This document shows positions 27,054 through 34,601 of a stretch of DNA of 64,000 nt, piece after piece. The notes beneath the pieces were generated by a model, which was not told the DNA's origin, made no database searches, and saw only the letters and a program-made list of their open reading frames with translations. Position 1 is the first letter of the stretch. Each line of letters opens with the position of its first letter. Source of the stretch: Oscillospiraceae bacterium (lineage in GTDB: Bacteria; Bacillota; Clostridia; Oscillospirales; Oscillospiraceae); contig JAFTXW010000004.1 of NCBI GenBank assembly GCA_017461445.1, positions 20,535 to 84,534 on the forward strand. Reading direction: 5' to 3'. A program made the position numbers and the translations under genes.

Positions 27054-27345
27054 GTGCGCCCTTGCAGAAGAAAGTGCGGTCTTACAATGCGCTGTTCTTC
27101 ACTATACTACTAGGACAAAAAACATGAAAAAGTCCAAGGCCAATTTTAGAGTTCTATAAAAATCAGCGTTTCAACCAAATCAGACACACGATCTATATGC
27201 AAAACCACCGCGCCGAGAACAGATTCGGTGCGGTGGTGCTGTCTTTGGGAGGCGAATAAAGGCCAAGTTCGCAACATCGCACGCATTTTTTGGTGCCCGG
27301 AATGTGCGAACTCGCAGTAAAGAAAAGTGCGAACAAGGAGAGCTT
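27054..27345. other. Non-coding spacer with a remnant promoter and hairpin
   Basis: A stretch ending CACTATACTACTAGG (about 27099-27113) resembles the region before the sigma-factor gene at 56226, although no sigma gene follows here. A hairpin with CCACCGCGCCGA and TCGGTGCGGTGG arms lies at about 27206-27237. The rest shows no gene. This suggests that a sigma-factor gene was deleted from this copy of the module. Confidence 0.45.
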
Positions 27346-27405
27346 TATTTGCTTCTTTCGTTTTGATAGTGATTACCTGACAACAACACCGTTTGTCGCC
27401 AGACA
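27346..27405 (+). repeat. T-rich plus palindrome module-border motif, copy C
   Basis: TTTGCTTCTTTCG and TTTTGATAG followed by an imperfect palindrome with CCTGACAA and TTGTCGCCAGA arms. Confidence 0.6.
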
Positions 27406-27420
27406 ATATATTTGGAACTA

Positions 27421-27483
27421 ATGACAGTTGCAATTTTGAGGAAGCCAAGGTAACATCACCAAAAACTTTTGGAGGTGTTACAC
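27421..27483 (+). promoter_or_regulatory. Conserved leader of the small-protein pair
   Basis: TGACAGTTGCAA near the start and CACCAAAACTTTTGGAGGTG at the end are shared with the leader of the paralogous pair at 55272-55333. The second element is nearly self-complementary and contains the ribosome-binding site. It may be an operator or a translational control hairpin. Confidence 0.55.
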
Positions 27484-27798
27484 TTGAAATCCATTTCTGA
27501 AGCAATGAAAGCCTATATGCTGACCCATCCCTTTGACTCCGGCGATCCAGATTGCCAGACGGTGCTGGATCAGCTCTACCATACCTACGCAGAATCCCAT
27601 GAGCGCGATCCCCAAGAAATTGGTGACGGTTTTAAGGAATTGGAGGAGTATCTGTGTGTACTGCCCTTGGATAATAACAACGCGGTTTTTAATCTGTGTT
27701 GCCGCCTGTGCAGTGTATACGAGCGCAAAGCCTTCGTGGATGGCCTGCAATACGGTGCTGAGTTGATGCTAGAGCTTGGAAAGGAGGTCAGCCGATGA
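27484..27798 (+). CDS. Small DUF6809-like protein A
   Basis: 104 residues from a TTG with GGAGGTG 6 bases upstream. It ends VYERKAFVDGLQYGAELMLEL, similar to the C-terminal pattern of DUF6809-type small proteins of clostridial mobile elements. The paralogue at 54676-54978 shares VLDQLY, EIGDGFKELEE and NNAVFNLCCRLC. Its stop overlaps the next gene by ATGA. Function unknown; the conserved pairing suggests a two-component unit. Confidence 0.65.
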   Translation: MKSISEAMKAYMLTHPFDSGDPDCQTVLDQLYHTYAESHERDPQEIGDGFKELEEYLCVLPLDNNNAVFNLCCRLCSVYERKAFVDGLQYGAELMLELGKEVSR

Positions 27799-28088
27799 AC
27801 CCCTACATTGCGAAACTGAAACAGCATATTGCGGATAACCCACCGAATTTGGGAGAGGCAGATTCCGTCCTGGGCTTGTTGTATGAATGTTTCAACGAAA
27901 ACAATCCTTACGATAACGAGCAGATAAAGGCAGATTTTGAAGAACTGTACAAACAGATGAATGGAATGCCACTACGAGAAATGGACAAGATTATCTATCC
28001 AGTCTGCAAGCTCTGCCGGGATCATAAACGCTCTGGCTTTATGGAGGGAATCAAGGTAGGAATGAGATTAAGAGACGAGCTGAAATAG
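27795..28088 (+). CDS. Small DUF6809-like protein B
   Basis: 97 residues, translationally coupled to protein A. Shares YECFNENNPYDNEQIKADF, then MNGMPLREMD and PVCKLCRDH with its paralogue at 54975-55271. The C terminus SGFMEGIKVGMRLRDEL again fits the small-protein family. A and B are also distant relatives of each other (similar length and similar C-terminal pattern). No function can be given. Confidence 0.65.
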   Translation: MNPYIAKLKQHIADNPPNLGEADSVLGLLYECFNENNPYDNEQIKADFEELYKQMNGMPLREMDKIIYPVCKLCRDHKRSGFMEGIKVGMRLRDELK

Positions 28089-28123
28089 GATAATCGCACA
28101 CAGGTAACAGAATAAGCGCAATG

Positions 28124-28160
28124 AAGCGGTGCCGTTCATAAGGACAGCACCGCTTTCTAT
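28124..28160. terminator. Bidirectional terminator
   Basis: AAGCGGTGC and GCACCGCTT form a 9-bp stem around a 14-base loop, between the small-protein pair and the convergent PepSY gene. Confidence 0.7.
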
Positions 28161-28177
28161 AAAAACTGCACAGATGG

Positions 28178-28585
28178 TCAATCATCTTTGCTAAAGGACA
28201 GGACTTCACCGGTATCGGCATGGATCTCATAATCATATTCCCAAGTGCCCTGGTGAAATTCCACATCGTACTGGGGAATACCGTGTTCGATTTCATATTC
28301 CGTGTGCAGGCGGGACACCTGATCTGCGGTAAAACCGGCATGCTCCAGCGCAATTTTCTGCGCTTCCTCCAGTGTAATGTTGTGGGCCGGAACGGAAGAA
28401 GCGTAGGAAGTGTTTGGCGCAGCGGTGCCTTCCACAGCTTGGTTCAGAGCGTTACCAGCAGATTCTACTTGCTCTGCCACTGTGTTCCCGGCGTTTTTAA
28501 GACTTTGCCCTGCGGATTGACATCCAGGCAATAAAATTACAGCCATTATCGTAATGATGGAAATAATCAGCAAACGTTTTTTCAT
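28178..28585 (-). CDS. PepSY-domain lipoprotein
   Basis: 135 residues. Signal MKKRLLIISIITIMAVILL with lipobox LLPGC. The C-terminal half is one PepSY domain (ITLEEAQKIALEHAGFTADQ, then YDVEFHQGTWEYDYEIHADT). Such domains often inhibit proteases or bind small ligands at the cell surface. On the minus strand AAAGGAGTGG lies before the ATG at 28585. It is divergent from the MATE gene and has no operon partner. Confidence 0.85.
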   Translation of the reverse strand: MKKRLLIISIITIMAVILLPGCQSAGQSLKNAGNTVAEQVESAGNALNQAVEGTAAPNTSYASSVPAHNITLEEAQKIALEHAGFTADQVSRLHTEYEIEHGIPQYDVEFHQGTWEYDYEIHADTGEVLSFSKDD

Positions 28586-28668
28586 ATAACCACTCCTTTC
28601 AAACAGGAGTAGTTTGTGCTGTGCGTTCAGAATCATACCCTGCTCATTTACTGTCAAGAAAAATCATC

Positions 28669-28698
28669 TTGATTTTTTCTGCTGCTTTGTGATATAAT
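28669..28698 (+). promoter_or_regulatory. Promoter of the MATE efflux gene
   Basis: TTGATT (28669-28674), an 18-base spacer and TATAAT (28693-28698), with about 150 bases of leader before the gene. Confidence 0.65.
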
Positions 28699-28725
28699 AC
28701 GCAATAACTAAATATTCAACCGACA

Positions 28726-28819
28726 CGATACAAGAAGTGCATTTATGCAAACTGATACGACACAGCTTGCGGCCTTTCTGTATCGTTTTTTTGCGCATAC
28801 GGAAGGTATGCGCTTTTTT
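28726..28819 (+). promoter_or_regulatory. Leader peptide and tandem terminators, probable attenuator
   Basis: A small frame starting at ATG 28745 reads MQTDTTQLAAFLYRFF and continues past the hairpins to 28903, overlapping the MATE start in another frame. Inside it are two terminator-like structures: CGATACA (28726) with TGTATCG (28779) followed by seven Ts, and GCGCATAC/GTATGCGC (28793-28813) followed by six Ts. This matches ribosome-mediated attenuation, where a stalled ribosome on the leader lets RNA polymerase read into an efflux gene. Confidence 0.6.
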
Positions 28820-28851
28820 CGTGTCCAGAAAACAAGGAGGTTATCATCAAA

Positions 28852-30276
28852 ATGGATCACAAGTCCAATTCCTTTCTGGAAACAGAAAAAATCGGGGTGC
28901 TGATGCGCAAGTTTTCCATCCCCTGCGTCATCTCCCTGCTGGTGGGCGCGCTGTATAACATCGTCGACCAGATCTTCATTGCCAATGCCGACTATCTCGG
29001 CTCCTATGGCAACGCCGCCAATACCGTGGTATTCCCGCTGACGGTGGTTGCCCTGGCTATCGCCGTTATGATCGGTGACGGCTGCTGCGCTTTCGTCAGC
29101 ATTAGTCTCGGTGCAGGTAATAAAGAGGATGCCCATAAGAGTATCGGCAATTCCATCGTTCTGTGCATCGTCAGCAGCCTGGTGCTGACTGCGGTGTACT
29201 TGATCTTCATGGAGCCGATCCTGACGCTGTTTGGCGGTAAGGTCAATGAGGAAACCTACGCCTATGCGGAAGAATACTTTTTCTGGATCACCCTGGGCAT
29301 TCCTTTCTATATGTTCGGTCAGGCTATGAACCCCATTATCCGCTCTGACGGCAATCCGAAATTCGCTATGATCTCTACTGTAGCCGGTGCGGTCACGAAT
29401 ATCATCCTTGACCCTATTTTCATCTTCCCCATGAAGATGGGCATGATGGGCGCGGCTGTGGCTACGGTCATCGGCCAGATGCTCACCGCTGGCCTCTCCA
29501 TTTGGTATCTGTTCCATATGAAGGCTGTGAAGCTGGAAAAGAGTAGCTTTAAACTGAGTGGCAGAATCGTAAAGAAAACACTGGTTCTGGGTATCACCAG
29601 CTTCCTGTCCCAGGCTTCTCTGGTGGTCTCCATGGCTGCGGTGCAGAATATGTGTACCAAGTACGGTGCTATGGACGAGGTCTTCGGTCAGCCGGAATAT
29701 GCACAGATCCCTCTGGCAGTACTGGGCATCGTCATGAAGTTCTTCCAGATCGCCATTTCCATCTCTGTCGGCATGGCAGCTGGCTGTATCCCTGTGGTTG
29801 GCTACAACATCGGTGCCAAGCGCAAGGACCGGGCGAAAACCCTGTTTACCTATCTGCTGATTGCGGAAGCCGTGGTGGGTGCAGTTGCGCTGATTATCGT
29901 GGAATTCTTCCCCCAGCAGCTGATCGGAATCTTCGGTGCCGCCAACGAGAGCGCTTACTATACAGATTTTGCCGTCAAGAGCTTCCGCATCTATCTGTGC
30001 ATGATGATCCTCGCCACAGTCAACAAGGGTACCTTCATTTATTTGCAGGCGCTGGGCAAGGCAGTGGAATCTACCATCATCTCCTTGGTTCGTGAGATCA
30101 TTTTCGGCGTATTCCTGCCCATCCTGCTGCCGATCTTCTTTGGACTGGACGGTCTGCTGTATTCCTTCCCCGTGGCAGATATTCTGACGGCTGTTATTGC
30201 AGTATTCATTATCCGTCGGACTTATCAGGAGCTGAGCATCGACGATGGCGTGAAAAGAATTAAGGAAGGAACATAA
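28852..30276 (+). CDS. MATE family efflux transporter
   Basis: 474 residues, about twelve membrane helices in two related halves. The N terminus (MRKFSIPCVISLLVGALYNI, then VDQIFIAN) and MNPIIRSDGNPKFAMIS are typical of the MepA/DinF branch. These proteins use a sodium or proton gradient to export cationic drugs and dyes. AAGGAGG lies upstream, a little far from the ATG (12 bases). A terminator follows, then a MarR gene in the same direction with its own promoter. The substrate is unknown; the attenuator leader suggests induction by ribosome-targeting compounds. Confidence 0.9.
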   Translation: MDHKSNSFLETEKIGVLMRKFSIPCVISLLVGALYNIVDQIFIANADYLGSYGNAANTVVFPLTVVALAIAVMIGDGCCAFVSISLGAGNKEDAHKSIGNSIVLCIVSSLVLTAVYLIFMEPILTLFGGKVNEETYAYAEEYFFWITLGIPFYMFGQAMNPIIRSDGNPKFAMISTVAGAVTNIILDPIFIFPMKMGMMGAAVATVIGQMLTAGLSIWYLFHMKAVKLEKSSFKLSGRIVKKTLVLGITSFLSQASLVVSMAAVQNMCTKYGAMDEVFGQPEYAQIPLAVLGIVMKFFQIAISISVGMAAGCIPVVGYNIGAKRKDRAKTLFTYLLIAEAVVGAVALIIVEFFPQQLIGIFGAANESAYYTDFAVKSFRIYLCMMILATVNKGTFIYLQALGKAVESTIISLVREIIFGVFLPILLPIFFGLDGLLYSFPVADILTAVIAVFIIRRTYQELSIDDGVKRIKEGT

Positions 30277-30346
30277 CTGAGCAGGTGAATGTTCCTGCAA
30301 GAACTCCAGACCCAGTGGCTGAAAGTTAAAAAACCAAATTGAAGCA

Positions 30347-30378
30347 GATCCGCTGACAGTTTGTCGGCGGATCTTTTT
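30347..30378 (+). terminator. Terminator of the MATE gene
   Basis: 12-bp stem (GATCCGCTGACA with TGTCGGCGGATC, one G-T pair) and a run of seven Ts. Confidence 0.9.
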
Positions 30379-30396
30379 TTGCGGAGACGTTCTATA

Positions 30397-30425
30397 TTGA
30401 CAAGTTCATATAGGTTAACTATAAT
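30397..30425 (+). promoter_or_regulatory. Promoter of the MarR operon with likely operator
   Basis: TTGACA (30397-30402), a 17-base spacer and TATAAT (30420-30425). The near-palindrome ATAGGTTAACTAT lies across the -10 region and could bind the MarR protein encoded next. Confidence 0.8.
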
Positions 30426-30459
30426 AAAGTTAAGATTGATGAACTACCGAGGTGAACAT

Positions 30460-30891
30460 ATGGACTTATTATTTGAAGCAAATGCTGCATTGTCCTTGTT
30501 CTGCAAGAATTATATGGAGCTGAAAAAAGGCCTGCCCATCCGGCCCAGTGAGATGGGTGTGCTGAACATCATCACAGGACGTCCCGGCCCCCATACACCT
30601 GTGATGGTTGCCCAGCTGCTGGGGGTGTCCAAGCCCATGATTACGGCCCTCCTGACTTCTCTGGCAGAAAAGGATTACATTACCAAAGAACCGTCCAAGG
30701 ATGACAAGCGGGCCTATTACATTATCCCGACGGAAAAGGCCCTGGCGCTGGTGGAAAGCGCTAAACAGGAAATGGACGGGCATTTTTCTCAGATGATCGA
30801 TGGGATGGGCCAGGATAATTTTGAGACCCTGGTAAGGCTTGCGCAGATGGCCAACAAACTTCTGGAAGCGGACAGAGGTGAAAGGAAATGA
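30460..30891 (+). CDS. MarR family transcriptional regulator
   Basis: 143-residue dimeric winged-helix regulator. HTH region: TPVMVAQLLGVSKPMITALL; wing: KEPSKDDKRAYYIIPTEKA. GAGGTG precedes the ATG at 30460; an ATG at 30439 is less well placed. It overlaps the flavin-protein gene by four bases, so it probably autoregulates an operon of the next genes and may also act on the MATE gene. The inducer is unknown. Confidence 0.88.
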   Translation: MDLLFEANAALSLFCKNYMELKKGLPIRPSEMGVLNIITGRPGPHTPVMVAQLLGVSKPMITALLTSLAEKDYITKEPSKDDKRAYYIIPTEKALALVESAKQEMDGHFSQMIDGMGQDNFETLVRLAQMANKLLEADRGERK

Positions 30892-31298
30892 CCAAAGAAG
30901 GAATCTACGAATTTATTGCCCGGCAGAAGACTTCCCTTATTTCTTCTGTTGGCGAGGACGGCTACCCTGCCACCCGGGCGCTGATCCAGCCTGTGCTGAT
31001 CGAAGAAAATGTGATATGGTTCGCTACCTACACCTCCTCCCGGAAGGTGCGGCATTACCTGTCCAATCCCAAGGCCTGCGTCTATTTCTATGAGAAGGGC
31101 CGCAATTTTCAGGGTGTGGAGATCAAGGGCACCATGGAGGTCTGCACCGATCAGGCTACCAAGGAGCGGTTCTGGAAGCCCTTTTTCACCCGGTTCTACC
31201 GGAAGGGTGTCACGGACCCCGATTACTGTATTCTGAAATTCACTGGCTTTGAAGCCCAGTGGTTCGCCAGCCAGCGGACCCAAACCATCAAATTGTAA
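30888..31298 (+). CDS. Pyridoxamine 5'-phosphate oxidase-like flavin protein
   Basis: 136 residues with the split-barrel FMN-binding fold: SLISSVGEDGYPATRALIQP, then VIWFATYTSSRKVRHYLSNP and ACVYFYEKGRNFQGVEIKG. It is of the small general-stress protein 26-like class rather than PdxH itself. Translationally coupled to MarR (ATGA). Possible role in reduction of a flavin, quinone or toxic compound; the substrate is not known. Confidence 0.85.
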   Translation: MTKEGIYEFIARQKTSLISSVGEDGYPATRALIQPVLIEENVIWFATYTSSRKVRHYLSNPKACVYFYEKGRNFQGVEIKGTMEVCTDQATKERFWKPFFTRFYRKGVTDPDYCILKFTGFEAQWFASQRTQTIKL

Positions 31299-31309
31299 GG
31301 AGAAAAACC

Positions 31310-32062
31310 ATGCAGAATGAACAGATCAACAAGGCAGTGCCCTGGAATCCGTGGCACGGCTGCAAGAAGGTAAGTCCCGGCTGTAAGAACTGTTTTGTTT
31401 ATAAAATGGACAGAAGATATGGGCGTGACACCACGATCATCATCAAAGGAAAAACCACCTACGAACTGAAGGATAAGGACTGTCCGCCTGGTTCCCTGGT
31501 CAAGCTCTGCTTCTCCTCCGACTTCTTTATCGAGGAAGCGGATGAATGGCGAAAGGGTTGCTGGGATTTTATCCGGCGCAGACAGGACTGTATTTTTGTA
31601 ACGACCACCAAGCGTCCCGAACGGATCAAGGACTGCGTTCCTCCCGATTGGGGCGACGGCTGGGAGCACGTGCATATCAGCATCTCCATTGAGAATCAGG
31701 AAATGGTGGATAAGCGCCTTGCCGCATTCCTGGCCGCCCCGGTCAAGCACCGGGAGGTGTTCTGCTCCCCGCTGATCGCGCCCATTTCTCTGGGCAAATA
31801 TCTGGACACCGGGCTCATCAAATGCGTCAATGTGGGCGGTGAGATGTCCCCGAAGAACGAAGTCAGACCCATTATGTGGGAGTGGGTTCGGGATCTGTTC
31901 CTTGAGGCAAAGGAGCGGGATATTGAGTTCTATTTCCATCAGTGCGGCTCCATGTTCATGCGTGACGGTGTGAACATCGGCAAGTGGAAACTGAACGACC
32001 AGATCGCCCGTGCTGAGGAGATCCAGCACGAGCTGGAAGAAATGTACGGGTACACGAATTAA
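31310..32062 (+). CDS. DUF5131 (phage Gp37/Gp68-like) protein
   Basis: 250 residues. WNPWHGCKKVSPGCKNCF at the N terminus contains the Cys triad typical of DUF5131, and TTKRPERI and VNVGGEMSPKNEVRP are also conserved blocks. The family is widespread in phages and mobile elements, and its Cys pattern and likely barrel fold hint at a radical SAM relative; activity is unproven. AAGGAGAAAAACC precedes the ATG. It lies 11 bases after the flavin-protein gene and probably belongs to the MarR operon. Confidence 0.8.
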   Translation: MQNEQINKAVPWNPWHGCKKVSPGCKNCFVYKMDRRYGRDTTIIIKGKTTYELKDKDCPPGSLVKLCFSSDFFIEEADEWRKGCWDFIRRRQDCIFVTTTKRPERIKDCVPPDWGDGWEHVHISISIENQEMVDKRLAAFLAAPVKHREVFCSPLIAPISLGKYLDTGLIKCVNVGGEMSPKNEVRPIMWEWVRDLFLEAKERDIEFYFHQCGSMFMRDGVNIGKWKLNDQIARAEEIQHELEEMYGYTN

Positions 32063-32074
32063 GGGGGAAGCACT

Positions 32075-32524
32075 ATGATCGAACTGAATCGCCTGGGCCT
32101 TGCCCAAAAGGGAATCGCGGTTGCTCCCACCCTTGTAATGATGGAAGCCTTCACCCGCAGCGGTCAGTTTGGCTATAAGGAAAGCGACTTTCCCAATGCA
32201 TTGGCCGCAGTGCAGCTGCTGCATCAGTGCGGCGTGACGATCCTGGCAGGTACCGATGCCAATTCCGCTACTTATGTGCCTGCGGTTGGTTTCGGCGATA
32301 CCCTCCACTATGAGATGGAGCTGCTAACGAAAGCAGGTATGACACCTATCGAGGTTCTTGCGGCGGCAACAAGCAAAAGCGCCGATGTTTTCGGTTTCCC
32401 AGCCGGCAGAATCGCCCCCGGTCAACCTGCCACCATGGTCCTTGTGGACGGCAGACCTGATTACAAAATCACCGACAGCGCCAAAATTCGCAAAATCTGG
32501 GTGAGAGGAGAGGAGATTCTGTGA
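32075..32524 (+). pseudogene. Amidohydrolase, C-terminal part only
   Basis: 149 residues that match only the last third of imidazolonepropionase/prolidase-like amidohydrolases: GVTILAGTDANSATYVPAVG holds the last metal-binding Asp, then EVLAAATSKSADVFGF and the closing beta domain (GQPATMVLVDG). The HxH metal site and the lysine are missing, so it cannot be a complete enzyme. It still has AAGGGGGAAG before an ATG, so a short protein may be made. GTGA overlap with the next gene. Confidence 0.65.
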
Positions 32525-33513
32525 GAATCATCACCATTGAAGAGCATATCCCCGGCACGCCCATCGCTGCCGCGTCCCGGATCGCTTCCGCTAAAGAAGC
32601 CCCCTATATGGCCAGTGCTCCGGGCAGTGGGCTGCCCTATATGCCCGATGGCACCATGTTCGACATCTGCGAAAAACGGGTGGCGGATATGGATAAACAC
32701 GGCATCGATATGCAGGTGGTGTCCTGTGCCTCCCAGTCCCAGTACATCCCGGCAACGCTGGCACCGTCTATCGTGAAAGCCGCCAATGACGAGCTGGCTG
32801 ACGCTATTGCCAAATACCCCGGCCGCTTCGCCGCATTTGCGGCGCTGCCCTGGTCTGATCCAGAAAAGGCCGCACAGGAATTGGAGCGGGCGGTTACGAA
32901 GCTTGGCTTTAAGGGAGCGATCCTCTCCGGCCGTGCTTCTGCGGGGAAGGATTTTCTGGATGCGCCCCAGTTTACCCCTGTGCTGGAAGCCGCGCAAGCG
33001 CTGGATGTTCCCATTTATGTGCATCCGGCGGCTCCCATGCGCAATGTCCAGCAGTCCTACTATGACGGGCTAGGAGATGAGCTCAGTGCGCGGCTTTCCC
33101 TCTATGGCTGGGGCTGGCATCACGAAGCAGGCATTCAGGTGCTGCGGATGATCCTGTCCGGTGCCTTTGAAAAATTCCCGAATTTGCAGCTGATCGCCGG
33201 ACACTGGGGCGAGATGGTACCCTTCTTCCTGTCCCGGCTTGACCAGGCACTGCCCCAGAGTGTGACAAAGCTGAACCGCACTCTCACGGAGACCTTCCGG
33301 CAGAATGTCTATGTGACCCCCAGTGGTATTTTTGATTATCCCCAGCTGAAGTTCTGCATAGAGGTGCTGGGTGCTGACCGGATCATCCACAGCGTGGATT
33401 TTCCGTTTATCTCCAATGAAGGTGCACGCCCCTTCATCGAAAATGCGCCCATCAGCGATGAGGAGAAAGAAAAGATCGCCCACGGGAATGCCGAAGCACT
33501 GCTCGGCTTGTGA
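32521..33513 (+). CDS. Amidohydrolase 2 family decarboxylase/hydrolase
   Basis: 330 residues starting at GTG (RIITIEEHI) with AGGAGA upstream. The ExH motif (EEH, residues 7-9), VHPAAP (His about 171), GHWGE (His about 226) and SVDFPF (metal-binding Asp about 289) match gamma-resorcylate decarboxylase and ACMSD-like enzymes. Those cleave carboxyl groups from aromatic acids with a Zn or Mn ion. The substrate here is unknown. It ends the module; a perfect 19-bp hairpin lies 48 bases after the stop. Confidence 0.85.
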   Translation: MRIITIEEHIPGTPIAAASRIASAKEAPYMASAPGSGLPYMPDGTMFDICEKRVADMDKHGIDMQVVSCASQSQYIPATLAPSIVKAANDELADAIAKYPGRFAAFAALPWSDPEKAAQELERAVTKLGFKGAILSGRASAGKDFLDAPQFTPVLEAAQALDVPIYVHPAAPMRNVQQSYYDGLGDELSARLSLYGWGWHHEAGIQVLRMILSGAFEKFPNLQLIAGHWGEMVPFFLSRLDQALPQSVTKLNRTLTETFRQNVYVTPSGIFDYPQLKFCIEVLGADRIIHSVDFPFISNEGARPFIENAPISDEEKEKIAHGNAEALLGL

Positions 33514-33536
33514 TCGAGCAAAGCTTCACTGAGATG

Positions 33537-33603
33537 TTTTAATTGTTACTTCGTATTGATAGTTGCCGCCTGATGGTATCGGATGATACCATCAGGCGGC
33601 AAC
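33537..33603 (+). repeat. T-rich plus palindrome module-border motif, copy D
   Basis: TTAATTGTTACTTCG and TATTGATAG lead into a perfect 19-bp stem (arms begin GTTGCCGCCTGATGG) with a GGAT loop. It starts 24 bases after the decarboxylase stop. Confidence 0.75.
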
Positions 33604-33679
33604 TTCTTTCTTGAAAAAATAATTTACAATTTTCGAGAGCTGTCGGATGCAAAGCCGAATTTACATACTCAGAACATTT

Positions 33680-33796
33680 TCATGGTCTTGGCGCTTCCTT
33701 CTGTGCCGGGGTAGTGGTACGGGAATAGGTGGCCGGGGGAAGATGATCGGAAAAGCGGCCTGACATTCGGGATTCGCCCAATCGCGTGGCTGCTCT
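33680..33796 (-). pseudogene. Short coding remnant
   Basis: Minus-strand stretch reading TRLGESRMSGRFSDHLPPAT and ending in a stop at 33680, with no start of its own. It reads like the C terminus of a protein from a conjugative element. I could not assign a family. The rest of 33604-33803 shows no gene. Confidence 0.35.
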
Positions 33797-33803
33797 TGTA
33801 AAA

Positions 33804-34601
33804 TCATCGTCTAAAGGTCCTGCCTGCCAGATCTCCGTAAACCGGCGTTGCCAACCCGAAACCACCGGATACGGTGAGAATCTGGCCGGTGGTGTATGCG
33901 GATTCATCGCTGGCGAAGTAGATCACGGCTTCCGCTATTTCCTCTGGCTGTCCCATTCGGCCCAATGGAATGTGTCGCATAAACAAGCTGCGGAAATCGT
34001 CAGACAAATGCTTTTCCACCGCTTCGGTGGCAGTCATCCCCGGCAGCACTGCGTTGCAGCGGATATGATTTCTCGCTTCCTGGACGGCGATCAGCTTTGT
34101 CAGGTAATTGATTGCCGCTTTGCTGGTGCCGTAGGCCACCTGAGAGATATCCGGCACCAGACCGCCCACAGAGGAAATGTTGATGATGCTTCCTCCGTCT
34201 TGCGCAGCCATGTACTTTGCCGCTGCCTGACTTGCCACGAAAACACTTCTTAAGTTGAGATTTACTGTATCGAGGAAAACATCTGCATCCGTATGGGAAA
34301 AATCCAGATCCTTACCGGGATTCGAGGTGCCGAAATTATTGACCAGCACATCAATACGGCCTGCATCGGTTACAACTTCTTCCACCATTGTGGTAAAGGT
34401 TTCCGGCTTTGTGGCATCGTTATACACGCATTTTACATGGAATCCATCCGCCTCCAGCTTGTCCGCAACCTCCTGCGCCCGCTCCAGATTCCGGGCGGCC
34501 ATATAGACCCTTGCGCCTTCTTGGGCGCATTTTTTTGCAATGGCAAGGCCGATGCCTCGGGTGGAGGCGGTGACCAGTACGACTTTATCTTTCAATCTCA
34601 T
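33804..34601 (-). CDS. 7-alpha-hydroxysteroid dehydrogenase (SDR)
   Basis: 265-residue NAD(P)-dependent short-chain dehydrogenase. Rossmann motif TASTRGIGLAIA, NNFG, catalytic Ser in INISSVGG and YGTSK. From memory it matches the Clostridium scindens 7-alpha-HSDH closely over long stretches (MRLKDKVVLVTASTRGIG, GGLVPDISQVAYGTSKAA, YTTGQILTVSGGFGLATP). That enzyme oxidises the 7-alpha hydroxyl of bile acids such as cholate to 7-oxo forms. Its start overlaps the stop of the MFS gene (ATGA) on the minus strand, so transport and oxidation are coupled. The identification is strong by motif, but substrate needs assay. Confidence 0.85.
   Translation of the reverse strand: MRLKDKVVLVTASTRGIGLAIAKKCAQEGARVYMAARNLERAQEVADKLEADGFHVKCVYNDATKPETFTTMVEEVVTDAGRIDVLVNNFGTSNPGKDLDFSHTDADVFLDTVNLNLRSVFVASQAAAKYMAAQDGGSIINISSVGGLVPDISQVAYGTSKAAINYLTKLIAVQEARNHIRCNAVLPGMTATEAVEKHLSDDFRSLFMRHIPLGRMGQPEEIAEAVIYFASDESAYTTGQILTVSGGFGLATPVYGDLAGRTFRR

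Noticed and set aside
28708-30300. 530-codon minus-strand frame opposite the MATE gene
   Set aside because: Shadow of the transporter: rich in His, Asp and Gln, as expected from the complement of hydrophobic codons, with no start signal.
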